A DNA stretch of 12,893 nucleotides from Natrialbaceae archaeon Tc-Br11_E2g1 (GTDB lineage: Archaea; Halobacteriota; Halobacteria; Halobacteriales; Natrialbaceae). The DNA is taken from assembly GCA_001564255.1 (NCBI GenBank), contig LKNC01000055.1, positions 1 to 12,893 of the forward strand, read 5' to 3'. Below, piece by piece: positions 1 through 6,314 of this stretch (position 1 is the stretch's first letter; every line of letters begins with the position of its first letter). The notes below the pieces were generated by a model. It was not told the DNA's origin and made no database searches. It saw only the letters and a list, made by a program, of their open reading frames with translations. A program made the translations under genes and the position numbers.

Positions 1-742
1 ACATCTGGAGGCCCTTTCGAGCGTCGTCTAAGGCGACGTCTTGGGGGGTCGTGACGATCACCGAGCCGGTGACGGGGATCGTCTGGAGCATCGTCAACTG
101 GGTGTCGCCGGTCCCCGGCGGGAGGTCCATCACGAGGTAATCGAGTCCGCCCCACTCGACGTCTTCCGTAAGCTGGGTGATCACCTTGTGGATCATCGGC
201 CCACGCCAGATCACCGGATCGTCCTCGCCGACGAGAAACGCCATGCTCATCAGTTTCACGCCGTACTTTTCGGGCGGAACGAGGGTTTCCTTCTCGGTGG
301 CCATCGGCGGTTCGTCGGCGTCGACCATCCGCGGGACGTTCGGCCCGTAGATATCGGCGTCGAACAGGCCGACTCGAGCGCCGCGGTCTGCGAGCCCCGC
401 CGCGAGGTTGACCGCGAGCGTCGACTTGCCGACGCCGCCTTTCCCGCTTGCGACGGCGATGACGTTTTTCACCTTCGGCAGGACGGCTTCCGTGCCGGGG
501 CGGTCGTCCCGGCCGGGCACGGACGCCGAGAGCTCCGGTTCGATTCCGTCCTCTCCCAGAACCGACTCCACCTCGGCTGCGATCGCCGTCTCCGTCGGGG
601 AGTACGGTGCGCCGAGTGCGAGGTCGATCGCGACCCCCTCGCCGACGGAAACCTCGTTTACGAGTCCGAGTGAAACGATGTCCTCTCCGAGGTCCGGGTC
701 CTCGACCTCTCGCAACCGGTCGCGTACGGCGGCTTCGTCCAT
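1..742 (-). CDS. Mrp/NBP35-family P-loop ATPase, iron-sulfur cluster carrier (C-terminus cut by window edge)
   Basis: Cytosolic ATPase of the Mrp/ApbC/NBP35 family, whose members bind and transfer Fe-S clusters to apoproteins. The visible 247 residues begin with a MIP18/DUF59-type domain (about 1-75, including LGAPYSPTE at 43-51) and a short linker. The MinD-like nucleotide-binding domain follows. It shows the deviant Walker A SGKGGVGKST at 99-108, FDADIYGPNVPRM at 127-139, the switch/Walker B stretch VMDLPPGTGDTQ at 204-215 and VTTPQDVALDDARKG at 230-244. The reading frame is open to base 1, so the C-terminal part, where this family may carry a CxxC cluster ligand, lies outside. The ATG at 742 is the only good start. 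AACTCTTT on the minus strand near 768 is a weak TATA candidate for a leaderless message. The family is certain; the exact Fe-S clients are unknown. Confidence 0.95.
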   Translation of the reverse strand, partial: MDEAAVRDRLREVEDPDLGEDIVSLGLVNEVSVGEGVAIDLALGAPYSPTETAIAAEVESVLGEDGIEPELSASVPGRDDRPGTEAVLPKVKNVIAVASGKGGVGKSTLAVNLAAGLADRGARVGLFDADIYGPNVPRMVDADEPPMATEKETLVPPEKYGVKLMSMAFLVGEDDPVIWRGPMIHKVITQLTEDVEWGGLDYLVMDLPPGTGDTQLTMLQTIPVTGSVIVTTPQDVALDDARKGLQM

Positions 743-785
743 GTCCGAACCTGGCGTCCCACGGTCGAAAGAGTTGTGCTCGAGG

Positions 786-1109
786 CTACGGTCGGAAGTC
801 AAACCGCGGGCCGCCGTAGGCCGCCGGCTCGGGCTCGAGTTCGACACCCTGCTCGAAACGCACGAAGTTCAGATAGTAGGGTCGGCCACAGCCCTCGATG
901 GGGTCGCCCTCACGGTTCGTCGTGGGGACGTCCTCGCCACAGACGAAGGAGATCCCGTCGGCGTCCTCTAGATCTTCCGCACCCGGCTCGGCGTACTCCC
1001 ACCCGGGCTGGGGGGAAAGCGTGACAGAACGGTCCGCCAGGTCGGGGCGACGTTCGACGCGGGCGACGGCGTCACAGTGGGGACAGGTGTAGCTGACGGT
1101 GACGGTCAT
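786..1109 (-). CDS. small zinc-ribbon-like hypothetical protein, 107 aa
   Basis: Unrecognised acidic protein with four cysteines placed like a split zinc ribbon: C9-x2-C12 near the N-terminus (CPHC) and C57/C74 (CGED and CGRP). The middle segment between the two halves is acidic and probably a loop. No membrane segment or signal peptide is visible, so it should be cytosolic. It lies 43 bases upstream of the Mrp-family gene and 42 bases downstream of the flavoprotein gene, all on the same strand. An iron- or zinc-related role near an Fe-S carrier is possible but only inferred from position. The start is supported by a TATA-like CTGTTAGGAC on the minus strand (1131-1140), centred about 26 bases before the ATG, consistent with a leaderless transcript. 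Confidence 0.8.
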   Translation of the reverse strand: MTVTVSYTCPHCDAVARVERRPDLADRSVTLSPQPGWEYAEPGAEDLEDADGISFVCGEDVPTTNREGDPIEGCGRPYYLNFVRFEQGVELEPEPAAYGGPRFDFRP

Positions 1110-1130
1110 AGGTGGTTGTAGGCACCCGGC

Positions 1131-1140
1131 GTCCTAACAG
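1131..1140 (-). promoter_or_regulatory. putative TATA box for the zinc-ribbon gene
   Basis: On the minus strand this reads CTGTTAGGAC. Its centre lies about 26 bases upstream of the ATG at 1109, the spacing expected when an archaeal transcript begins at or next to the start codon. The assignment rests on spacing and A/T content only. Confidence 0.35.
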
Positions 1141-1151
1141 TTGTCGCCGGG

Positions 1152-1766
1152 TCAACGCGGCCGATCTATCGAAAACCGATCTCGAGTGCGTGCGTACTGA
1201 CTCCCCGCGAGCCGTCCCACGGCGTCTACTTTACTCACGTCTACGTTCCCGTCGGTCGTCACGTCCTCCGTGAGGTGGACGTACCTCACTTCGCCGAGGA
1301 CGAGCGTCGAACCGCCGACGTCGACGAGGTCGTGGCGGGTACACTCGAGGGCGACGTCCGCACCCGCCACCCGGGGGGGCTCGACGACGGCGGAGTCGGC
1401 ACGCTCGATGCCGGCGTGGTCGAACTCGCTTTCGCCGGCGGGAAGGGTCGCGCTCGTCTCGTTCATCTGTTCGACGAGGTCGTCGGTGACGAGGTTGACG
1501 ACGAACTCGCCGGTCTCGCGGACGTTCCGCGGCGTGTCTTTCAGTCCGTCAGGGCCGTCGACCGGCGCGAACAGGACGATCGGCGGGTCGACCGAGGCGA
1601 CGGTGAAAAAACTGTAGGGAGCGAGGTTGTCCACGCCGTCGGGGTCGCGGGTACTCACCCAGGCGATCGGCCGGGGGACGACGACACTCGAGAGGACGCG
1701 ATAGAGCGAACCGGGGTGGTCGTCGACGTCGATCTGTACGCCGGTCGTCGGTGGGGTCTCGGTCAT
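1152..1766 (-). CDS. flavin reductase-like FMN-binding split-barrel protein
   Basis: A 204-residue cytosolic flavoprotein of the flavin-reductase-like domain family (FMN-binding split barrel). The family motifs are in order: PRPIAWVST (31-39), NLAPYSFF (47-54), PPIVLF (61-66), KDTPRNVRETGEFVVN (76-91) and GRLAGSQYART near the C-terminus (184-194). The last motif marks the branch often annotated as a flavin reductase or FMN-binding oxidoreductase. Members bind FMN and reduce flavins with NAD(P)H or act as stand-alone flavin oxidoreductases; the substrate cannot be read here. It is divergent from an HxlR-type regulator across 99 bases that contain two perfect dyads, so control by that regulator is likely. 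Full length for the family. Confidence 0.92.
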   Translation of the reverse strand: MTETPPTTGVQIDVDDHPGSLYRVLSSVVVPRPIAWVSTRDPDGVDNLAPYSFFTVASVDPPIVLFAPVDGPDGLKDTPRNVRETGEFVVNLVTDDLVEQMNETSATLPAGESEFDHAGIERADSAVVEPPRVAGADVALECTRHDLVDVGGSTLVLGEVRYVHLTEDVTTDGNVDVSKVDAVGRLAGSQYARTRDRFSIDRPR

Positions 1767-1780
1767 GGTGGGGAGAACGT

Positions 1781-1798
1781 GTCGGAGTCGTGTCCGAC
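1781..1798. promoter_or_regulatory. inverted repeat, candidate operator (flavoprotein side)
   Basis: GTCGGA and TCCGAC are perfect 6-base arms separated by 6 bases. The site lies 15-32 bases upstream of the flavoprotein ATG on the minus strand, where a bound protein would block initiation. The size fits a winged-helix dimer site. Its sequence differs from the second dyad at 1820-1835, so the two need not bind the same protein. Confidence 0.35.
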
Positions 1799-1819
1799 CA
1801 CGCTAACGTCGTGTTACCT

Positions 1820-1835
1820 GGTTCGATCCCGAACC
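1820..1835. promoter_or_regulatory. inverted repeat abutting a TATA box, candidate HxlR autoregulatory operator
   Basis: GGTTCG and CGAACC are perfect 6-base arms around a 4-base spacer (ATCC). The right arm ends two bases before the CTATAC box of the HxlR gene, in the position where TFB contacts DNA. A dimeric regulator bound here would exclude TBP/TFB. A role for the adjacent HxlR protein is inferred from position. Confidence 0.4.
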
Positions 1836-1836
1836 G

Positions 1837-1842
1837 CTATAC
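1837..1842 (+). promoter_or_regulatory. TATA box of the HxlR-type regulator gene
   Basis: CTATAC stands out in GC-rich surroundings. Its centre is 26.5 bases upstream of the A of the ATG at 1866, the usual TATA-to-start spacing for a leaderless haloarchaeal message. It supports choosing 1866 over the long upstream extension of the same frame. Confidence 0.55.
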
Positions 1843-1865
1843 CCTTTCGGAACGTGGCGTCGACA

Positions 1866-2222
1866 ATGGCATCCGAACCGTCAGGAACGACCGTCGAGGA
1901 CGGAGGGCCGGAAGCGTGTCCAGTCATCGAATCCCTCGAGTTGATCGGCTCGCGGTGGCGTCTGGCCGTCCTCCACGAACTGCTCTCGGGTGAACAGCGA
2001 TTTAACGAACTCAAACGATCGACGGGGGCGAACGCCCGGACGCTCTCGCGGGTCCTCGAGGATTTAGGCGAGATGGGCTTCGTCGACCGTCGCCTCGAGG
2101 AGGACGCCCCGATCGCGACCTACTACAGCCTCACCGAGAAAGGCGAGTCCCTGGAGCCGGTCTTCGAGGAGATCGCCTGCTGGGCGAAGACGTGGCTCGA
2201 CCTCGAGTCACAGCGTCGATGA
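1866..2222 (+). CDS. HxlR-family winged helix-turn-helix transcriptional regulator
   Basis: A 118-residue DNA-binding protein. The HxlR signature starts with C18-PVIESLELIGSRW (to residue 31). RFNELKRSTGANARTLSRVLEDLGEMGFVDRR (45-76) is the recognition-helix region, and a wing (APIATYYSLTEKG) and C-terminal dimerisation helix follow. C18 corresponds to the N-terminal cysteine that in bacterial relatives such as YodB, HypR and QorR senses electrophiles or oxidants; a second cysteine is at 105. The gene is divergent from the flavin-reductase-like gene, a typical arrangement for a redox-responsive HxlR protein and its oxidoreductase target. The start was chosen from the family's usual length and the TATA box 26.5 bases upstream. 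The inducer is unknown. Confidence 0.93.
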   Translation: MASEPSGTTVEDGGPEACPVIESLELIGSRWRLAVLHELLSGEQRFNELKRSTGANARTLSRVLEDLGEMGFVDRRLEEDAPIATYYSLTEKGESLEPVFEEIACWAKTWLDLESQRR

Positions 2223-2262
2223 CGGTCGGGGTAGCCCCATCCATGGGAAGAGCCGACGACGA

Positions 2263-2288
2263 TGGCGGCTGCTCCGGGGCGACCGCCA
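2263..2288. terminator. hairpin between convergent genes, possible terminator
   Basis: TGGCGG (2263-2268) can pair with CCGCCA (2283-2288) over a 14-base loop, and a smaller GGGG-TAG-CCCC hairpin precedes it at 2228-2238. The stretch 2223-2334 separates the HxlR stop from the convergent rhomboid stop and holds no credible gene. No T-tract follows, so a terminator role is weak. Confidence 0.2.
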
Positions 2289-2334
2289 CGAAACACACCA
2301 CCAGGCTGGCGTCCTGGAGGTCCGCTCCGAGGTG

Positions 2335-4221
2335 TCACCCATACGTCTCCTGTTCGGCGATCTGGAGCCGGACGTCGTCGGCTTCCGCGACGACGGAGAC
2401 CGCGTCGCGTTCCTCGACAGTGCGGAACGAGAGGTCGCCGACGGTCGTCGACTCGCCGATTTCGGGCACCCGTGCCGTCCCCACGACCCCATCACCCGCA
2501 GTGACCTCGAGGTCGAACCCGTCGGCGGTCGGGACCACCTCGACGGTCTGTCCCGCGACCTCCGCGTTCGCGCGTGCCGGCTCGGAGGTGTACACCCTCG
2601 TCGGCCCCCCGTCACGCTCGGCCTCGAGGTCGACCGCGTAGGCCGTCTCGTTGCCGAGTACCTCCCAGCCGACCCGTTCCGTGTGGACGGTCTCCCGCCA
2701 GTCGGCCCCACCGACGGTAACGTTCGCCTCGCCCTCGAAGGCGAGCAGGTCGTCGGTGACGCCGACAGTCCACATCTCGCGGTCGTCGTTGACGAGGACG
2801 ACGCCGCTTACGTTCGCGTCCTCGAGTTCGTCCTCGCCGACGTCGATGACCCACTCCTGTCCGCTCGTGGCGTTTTGGGCGTAGGTCACCGAGTAATCAC
2901 CGACGGTCATCGACTCCGTTCCCGGCACCGAATCGTCCCCGACGACGATCAACCCCACCGGGACGCTCACGACCGCGAGAACAAGGGTGGCCACGACCAA
3001 GACCGCGACCGCGGCGTGTCGCCTCGAGATCGGCGTCGGGACGAATCGGTCGGGGAGCACCGTCGGCAACGAGGGCACGGCGAGGATCGCGGCGAGGACG
3101 AGCGCCACCCCGATCGAGAACCCGACCGCCTCGCCGACGACGATCGCGCCCGCGATCCCGAGGACGGCAAACACCGCCACCGCGAACAGCCAGGCGATCG
3201 ACAGCGTCCGCCTCGAGGGCACCCACGAGAACCGCTCGAGTGGGGCCGGGATCGGCCGCTCGCTTCCCGCGACGGCAGCCGCGACGACCAGCGCCAGTCC
3301 GGCGACCATCACGACGCCCGCGCCCCGGTAGAGGACGAACTCGTCGCCACCCCCCAGAGCGATCAGCCACAGCGCCTGGGCCGCCCCGACGACGAACACG
3401 CCGAAGGCAAGCGTCGCGAACTGTGGGCGTCGGTCGCGCCTCGAGACCACCGCGGCGGCCACGCTCGCGCCGATCAGAAATCCGAGCAGGTGCGCGTGAA
3501 ACCCCACCCCGGCCCAGCCCGGTGGCGCCGGCGGCCCGACCCCGACGGTCTCGCGGACGACGGGTGTCGAGATCGCGTCGATAACCAGCCCCAACCCCGA
3601 GGTGACCGCGAGGGCGACGATCGCCGCCACGGGAGCGAGGACGACCACGAAGCCGACGACGGCGTAGACGGCTCCGGAAAACCCGAGCCCGGGTCCGAGC
3701 GAGAAGACGGCCGTAAGGAACGCGGTCGCGAGCAACGCCGCCGGGACCACCACGACCGCACGGACCCACGGCCTCGCCAGGAAGGACCGTCGGCCACCGT
3801 CGGGGCGGATACCGTCCTCGAGGTGCCGTTCGCCCACGGCGTCGACACGCTTCGAGTCCGGATAGTGCCCCCAGGCGTACTCTGCGATCGCCCCGAAGAC
3901 GACCGTCGCGGTCATATTCGACACCAGGTGCCCCGGCCCGGCGTGGGCCAGCCCCGCGGTCACGAGCCCCTCGAGGTAGAAGTACGACCACGTGATAAAC
4001 GGGTACGTGACTGGCTCCTCCCAGTGGCGAAGTCCGCCCTGGACAAGCAGGTAGAAGCCGACGACGATCGCGACGGTGACCGCAGTTCCCCACGGGAGAC
4101 CATAGAGGAGGCGACTCGAGGCCCGCTCGCGCCAGTTCCCTCGGCCGTCGACGTACCACGCCACGGCGAGAAAGACGGCAAGAGAGAGGAGAAGGGCGAC
4201 TCGAGTCGGTGTGGCCAACAT
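2335..4221 (-). CDS. rhomboid-family intramembrane serine protease with extra membrane spans and a C-terminal extracytoplasmic domain
   Basis: A 628-residue polytopic membrane protein. The rhomboid core is clear: TM2 carries H98-LVS-N102, TM4 carries G180-F-S182-G with the catalytic serine, and TM6 carries A243-H244-LLG-FLI-G251, which matches the canonical AHxxGxxxG. S182 and H244 form the expected dyad that cleaves membrane-embedded helices. An N-terminal span (about 4-22) precedes the core. Further hydrophobic spans follow at about 268-290, 300-320, 342-380 and 403-428. Residues about 430-628 form a soluble, acidic, probably beta-rich domain with N-x-S/T sequons at 450, 470, 500 and 524, which fits exposure outside the cell. 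This is far longer than a minimal rhomboid (about 200-300 residues). The tail may present substrates or bind surface structures; its function is unknown. Confidence 0.9.
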   Translation of the reverse strand: MLATPTRVALLLSLAVFLAVAWYVDGRGNWRERASSRLLYGLPWGTAVTVAIVVGFYLLVQGGLRHWEEPVTYPFITWSYFYLEGLVTAGLAHAGPGHLVSNMTATVVFGAIAEYAWGHYPDSKRVDAVGERHLEDGIRPDGGRRSFLARPWVRAVVVVPAALLATAFLTAVFSLGPGLGFSGAVYAVVGFVVVLAPVAAIVALAVTSGLGLVIDAISTPVVRETVGVGPPAPPGWAGVGFHAHLLGFLIGASVAAAVVSRRDRRPQFATLAFGVFVVGAAQALWLIALGGGDEFVLYRGAGVVMVAGLALVVAAAVAGSERPIPAPLERFSWVPSRRTLSIAWLFAVAVFAVLGIAGAIVVGEAVGFSIGVALVLAAILAVPSLPTVLPDRFVPTPISRRHAAVAVLVVATLVLAVVSVPVGLIVVGDDSVPGTESMTVGDYSVTYAQNATSGQEWVIDVGEDELEDANVSGVVLVNDDREMWTVGVTDDLLAFEGEANVTVGGADWRETVHTERVGWEVLGNETAYAVDLEAERDGGPTRVYTSEPARANAEVAGQTVEVVPTADGFDLEVTAGDGVVGTARVPEIGESTTVGDLSFRTVEERDAVSVVAEADDVRLQIAEQETYG

Positions 4222-4298
4222 CGTGTTGACGTTCGGAGGGCAATGTCCTCAATGGTTCGGTCGGGGACCTCGAGTGGGCCACCAGCCTCGATGGAGCC

Positions 4299-4313
4299 GT
4301 AATTACTTCTTAT
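4299..4313. promoter_or_regulatory. A/T-rich promoter element between rhomboid and small membrane-protein genes
   Basis: GTAATTAC (4299-4306) is a perfect 8-base palindrome followed by TTCTTAT, the most A/T-rich patch of the 112-base divergent region. It lies about 24-30 bases before the ATG at 4334 and could serve the plus-strand gene as a TATA box. Read on the minus strand it would give the rhomboid gene a leader of about 55 bases. No better rhomboid promoter is visible. Confidence 0.35.
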
Positions 4314-4333
4314 CCCGGCCGCTTCTGTCACGT

Positions 4334-4474
4334 ATGGGCGTCGATTACCCCACGTACGTAGTTTGTGGAATGCTGACGGGGGCCTCCCCGACGACTTACG
4401 CGATCATCGGGGCGGGAGTGGTGATCGGCCTGATCGTCCTCGGGTTTGCGCTGGCCGAACTGTTGACTGAGTGA
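4334..4474 (+). CDS. small single-span membrane protein, 46 aa
   Basis: Not recognised. After a short polar N-terminus there is one glycine-rich hydrophobic helix (about 23-41, containing IIGAGVVIGLIVLGFALA) and a brief acidic tail (ELLTE). A cysteine sits at position 11. The ATG at 4334 is 24-30 bases downstream of an A/T-rich element. A second in-frame ATG at 4370 would give 34 residues that still contain the helix. It is divergent from the rhomboid protease gene, so it could be a partner or substrate, but only position suggests this. Evidence that it is translated is the promoter spacing and a clean membrane helix. Confidence 0.55.
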   Translation: MGVDYPTYVVCGMLTGASPTTYAIIGAGVVIGLIVLGFALAELLTE

Positions 4475-4540
4475 GTGTCCGTACGGTCGTTGGCCCCGCC
4501 GGAAAACCCCGCCACTCCCGACGGGCGTTCGAATCGTGTT

Positions 4541-4568
4541 CGGACCACTCCTCGCCGGAGGACGTCCG
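4541..4568. terminator. interrupted hairpin between convergent genes, possible bidirectional terminator
   Basis: CGGAC (4541-4545) pairs with GTCCG (4564-4568), and TCCTC (4549-4553) pairs with GAGGA (4558-4562). The loop is GCCG, and a small asymmetric internal loop (CAC against C) separates the stems. It lies in the 121-base space 4475-4595 where the small membrane gene and the FkbM gene converge. The rest of that space shows no gene or RNA. Confidence 0.3.
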
Positions 4569-4595
4569 GCCCCTTACGCGGCTGGGTCGGCCTCG

Positions 4596-5381
4596 TCATT
4601 CAGGCACTGCCTTCAGTAAGGGACGCGCGGATTCGAACGAGGACCACTCGTACCCGTATTCCTCCAAGAGCTGGGTTACGGGGGGTTGCTCCTCGTGAAT
4701 CTCACAGTAGAGCATCCTCGGTTCGTGGGACTCGATGGTCCGCTCGAGTCCACGAAGCACCTCGGCTTCCACACCCTCGGCGTCGATTTTGAGGATGTCA
4801 GGCGGGGGAAGTTCGCCACTCTCGACCAAACTGTCGCCGTCGACGGTTTCGACGGGGATCGTCTCTTCGGGACGGTCACCTCGAGCACCCGCGACGTGTG
4901 CGCCTGCTTCAGGCGTGGCAGTGAACGCAACCGTTCCGGGGCGATCGTACAGCGCTACTTGCTCGACCGTCGCGTCGTGACCCGTTGCCTGAAGAACCGC
5001 GGACAGCCTCGAGGCGGTTTTCGGGTGCGGTTCAAACGCAACCACCTCGACGTCCTCGGCGACACCGCCAGCGACGACCGCGTGCCAACCGAGGTGGGCG
5101 CCGACGTCATAGAAGACATCGCCAGAACGTAACTCGTCGGCAAGTTCCTCGAACAGTTGGATTTCCGGATGCATCCAGCGGAACCGCTGGTACTGCCAGT
5201 ACGTCTCCAGCGGGAACTCGACAGGCGTTCCGTTCACGTCGTGGACGATCGAGTCTCGATTCGAGAGGCGATGGAGAAGCCGCGGGATTCTCAGCCCCCA
5301 GTACGCAGTTTTGAGCGGCGAGTGCAAGCCAACGGATTTCGTCCAGCGTTTCAAAAATCCGGTATAAAACCGTCCATCCAT
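4596..5381 (-). CDS. FkbM-family SAM-dependent methyltransferase
   Basis: A 261-residue soluble class I methyltransferase. The SAM-binding loop is FYDVGAHLGWHAVVA (90-104), followed by the acidic FEPHP (116-120). The FkbM hallmark is at 195-211: DILKIDAEGVEAEVLRG. FkbM enzymes O-methylate hydroxyls of sugars, polyketides or lipids and often lie in exopolysaccharide, S-layer-glycan or glycolipid clusters in haloarchaea. The first 70 residues (WxQYxRFRWMHPE) resemble the N-terminal part of haloarchaeal members. It opens the surface/lipid cluster and is divergent from the PAP2 gene across about 108 bases. The substrate is unknown; methylation of the cluster's product is the natural inference. 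Full length. Confidence 0.93.
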   Translation of the reverse strand: MDGRFYTGFLKRWTKSVGLHSPLKTAYWGLRIPRLLHRLSNRDSIVHDVNGTPVEFPLETYWQYQRFRWMHPEIQLFEELADELRSGDVFYDVGAHLGWHAVVAGGVAEDVEVVAFEPHPKTASRLSAVLQATGHDATVEQVALYDRPGTVAFTATPEAGAHVAGARGDRPEETIPVETVDGDSLVESGELPPPDILKIDAEGVEAEVLRGLERTIESHEPRMLYCEIHEEQPPVTQLLEEYGYEWSSFESARPLLKAVPE

Positions 5382-5410
5382 GTTGTTCTGTACCGACTCG
5401 TCGCCCGTGT

Positions 5411-5420
5411 ATTACAATAC
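5411..5420 (-). promoter_or_regulatory. possible TATA box for the FkbM gene
   Basis: The minus strand reads GTATTGTAAT, the most A/T-rich run in the 5382-5489 divergent space. It is centred about 33 bases before the ATG at 5381, implying a leader of only a few bases. Confidence 0.35.
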
Positions 5421-5456
5421 CGGTCCGGCTACGACGTGAGTCGACCGATACCGGAC

Positions 5457-5465
5457 ACTTAACAT
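5457..5465 (+). promoter_or_regulatory. possible TATA box for the PAP2 gene
   Basis: ACTTAACAT is centred near 5461, which is 26.5 bases before an in-frame GTG at 5487 and 29.5 before the ATG at 5490. A near-leaderless message is expected. The spacing slightly favours the GTG as transcription start. Confidence 0.35.
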
Positions 5466-5489
5466 CACGTCCGAAGACACGTTCGAGTG

Positions 5490-6296
5490 ATGGAGGTCCT
5501 CACACTCGCGACACTCCTACTCGCGGCAACGGTGGCGGGGCTATTTGGGGTGGCCTGGCTCTGTGTCGGCACGGATCGGTTCCGCGAGGCCCGAGAACGA
5601 CCGGCGTGGGTCCGGACCCGTGTGCGCGACGTGGCACCGTACCTGGGCGTACTCGCGCTGGTGTTGCTGATCAACAAGGGGCTCCAAGTCCCGATCGAGC
5701 GCGTTTCACGGACCTACGGGATCGAAGCTACCCCCGTTCTGTATGCGATCGAAGGCGACACTGTCGCGTGGTTCCAAGGGCTGTTTCCGGGAATCCTCCT
5801 CGCATACTTTGTCGCGGTGTATACCGTCGGCTACGCCGTGGTGCTGGTGAGTCCAGCGGTCGTCTACTTCTTCGGGAGGACTGTCCGACCGATTCGCCGA
5901 CTGCTCGTCGCGTATGCAGTCAACTACGCCGTCGCTGTTCCGCTGTATGCCGCTGTCGTGGCCTACGGGCCGCGTAACGTTGACCGGGCCGGTGGGTCGA
6001 CGAGCGCGGATGCAACACTGCTCGATTTCGTCCCCGAGATCACCGCTATTACCGTCCACATCAACAGTAACACGAACGTGTTTCCCTCGTTGCACACTTC
6101 GCTGTCGGTGACTGTCCTACTATTGGCGTGGACGACGAGAGCGGAGTTCCCGAGGTGGTTCGTTCTCGCGACGGTGCTGGCGGGGTCGGTCGTGGTGTCG
6201 ACAATGGCATTGGGGATTCACTGGGTGACAGATGTCGGTGCAGGTATCGCCCTCGCGTTCGTCGCCATGACGGTTGCGACGCGCGTGAGCGAGTGA
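5490..6296 (+). CDS. PAP2-superfamily membrane phosphatase/transferase (inositol-phosphorylceramide-synthase-like type)
   Basis: A 268-residue protein with about six membrane spans. The active site is at the C-terminal end: FPSLHTS (198-204, catalytic-type H202) and LGIHWVTDVGAG (241-252) with H244-x3-D248. These are the second and third PAP2 phosphatase motifs; the classical first motif KxxxxxxRP is not visible. The NxFPSLH form is typical of the branch that includes eukaryotic AUR1/IPC synthases, which can transfer phosphoalcohol groups between lipids as well as hydrolyse lipid phosphates. It converges on the CDP-alcohol phosphatidyltransferase gene with only 18 bases between them. That pairing suggests it dephosphorylates or transfers the headgroup made there. 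Start: the ATG at 5490 follows directly on an in-frame GTG at 5487, and either may be used. Confidence 0.88.
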   Translation: MEVLTLATLLLAATVAGLFGVAWLCVGTDRFREARERPAWVRTRVRDVAPYLGVLALVLLINKGLQVPIERVSRTYGIEATPVLYAIEGDTVAWFQGLFPGILLAYFVAVYTVGYAVVLVSPAVVYFFGRTVRPIRRLLVAYAVNYAVAVPLYAAVVAYGPRNVDRAGGSTSADATLLDFVPEITAITVHINSNTNVFPSLHTSLSVTVLLLAWTTRAEFPRWFVLATVLAGSVVVSTMALGIHWVTDVGAGIALAFVAMTVATRVSE

Positions 6297-6314
6297 CAGT
6301 AGCCCCCGCTGTGA

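Noticed and set aside
1275..1865. Long N-terminal extension of the HxlR frame
   Set aside because: The extension lies antisense to the flavoprotein gene, has no recognisable domain and would remove the TATA box and dyads. The ATG at 1866 fits the family.
2332..4302. A 656-residue open frame on the plus strand opposite the rhomboid gene
   Set aside because: Its product is an unbroken run of Arg, Asp, Gly and Pro with no domain, the usual artefact opposite a GC-rich gene. The minus-strand frame has intact rhomboid motifs.
4525..4540. GTTCGAATC, resembling a tRNA T-loop
   Set aside because: The flanking bases do not form a 5-base T-stem and no acceptor, D or anticodon arms can be drawn nearby.
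5359..5454. Three copies of ATACCGG/CCGGTAT (5359-5365 inverted, 5417-5423, 5448-5454) around the FkbM/PAP2 promoter
   Set aside because: The same 7-mer also occurs inside coding sequence near 6600 and 6743, so the clustering is not clearly above chance.
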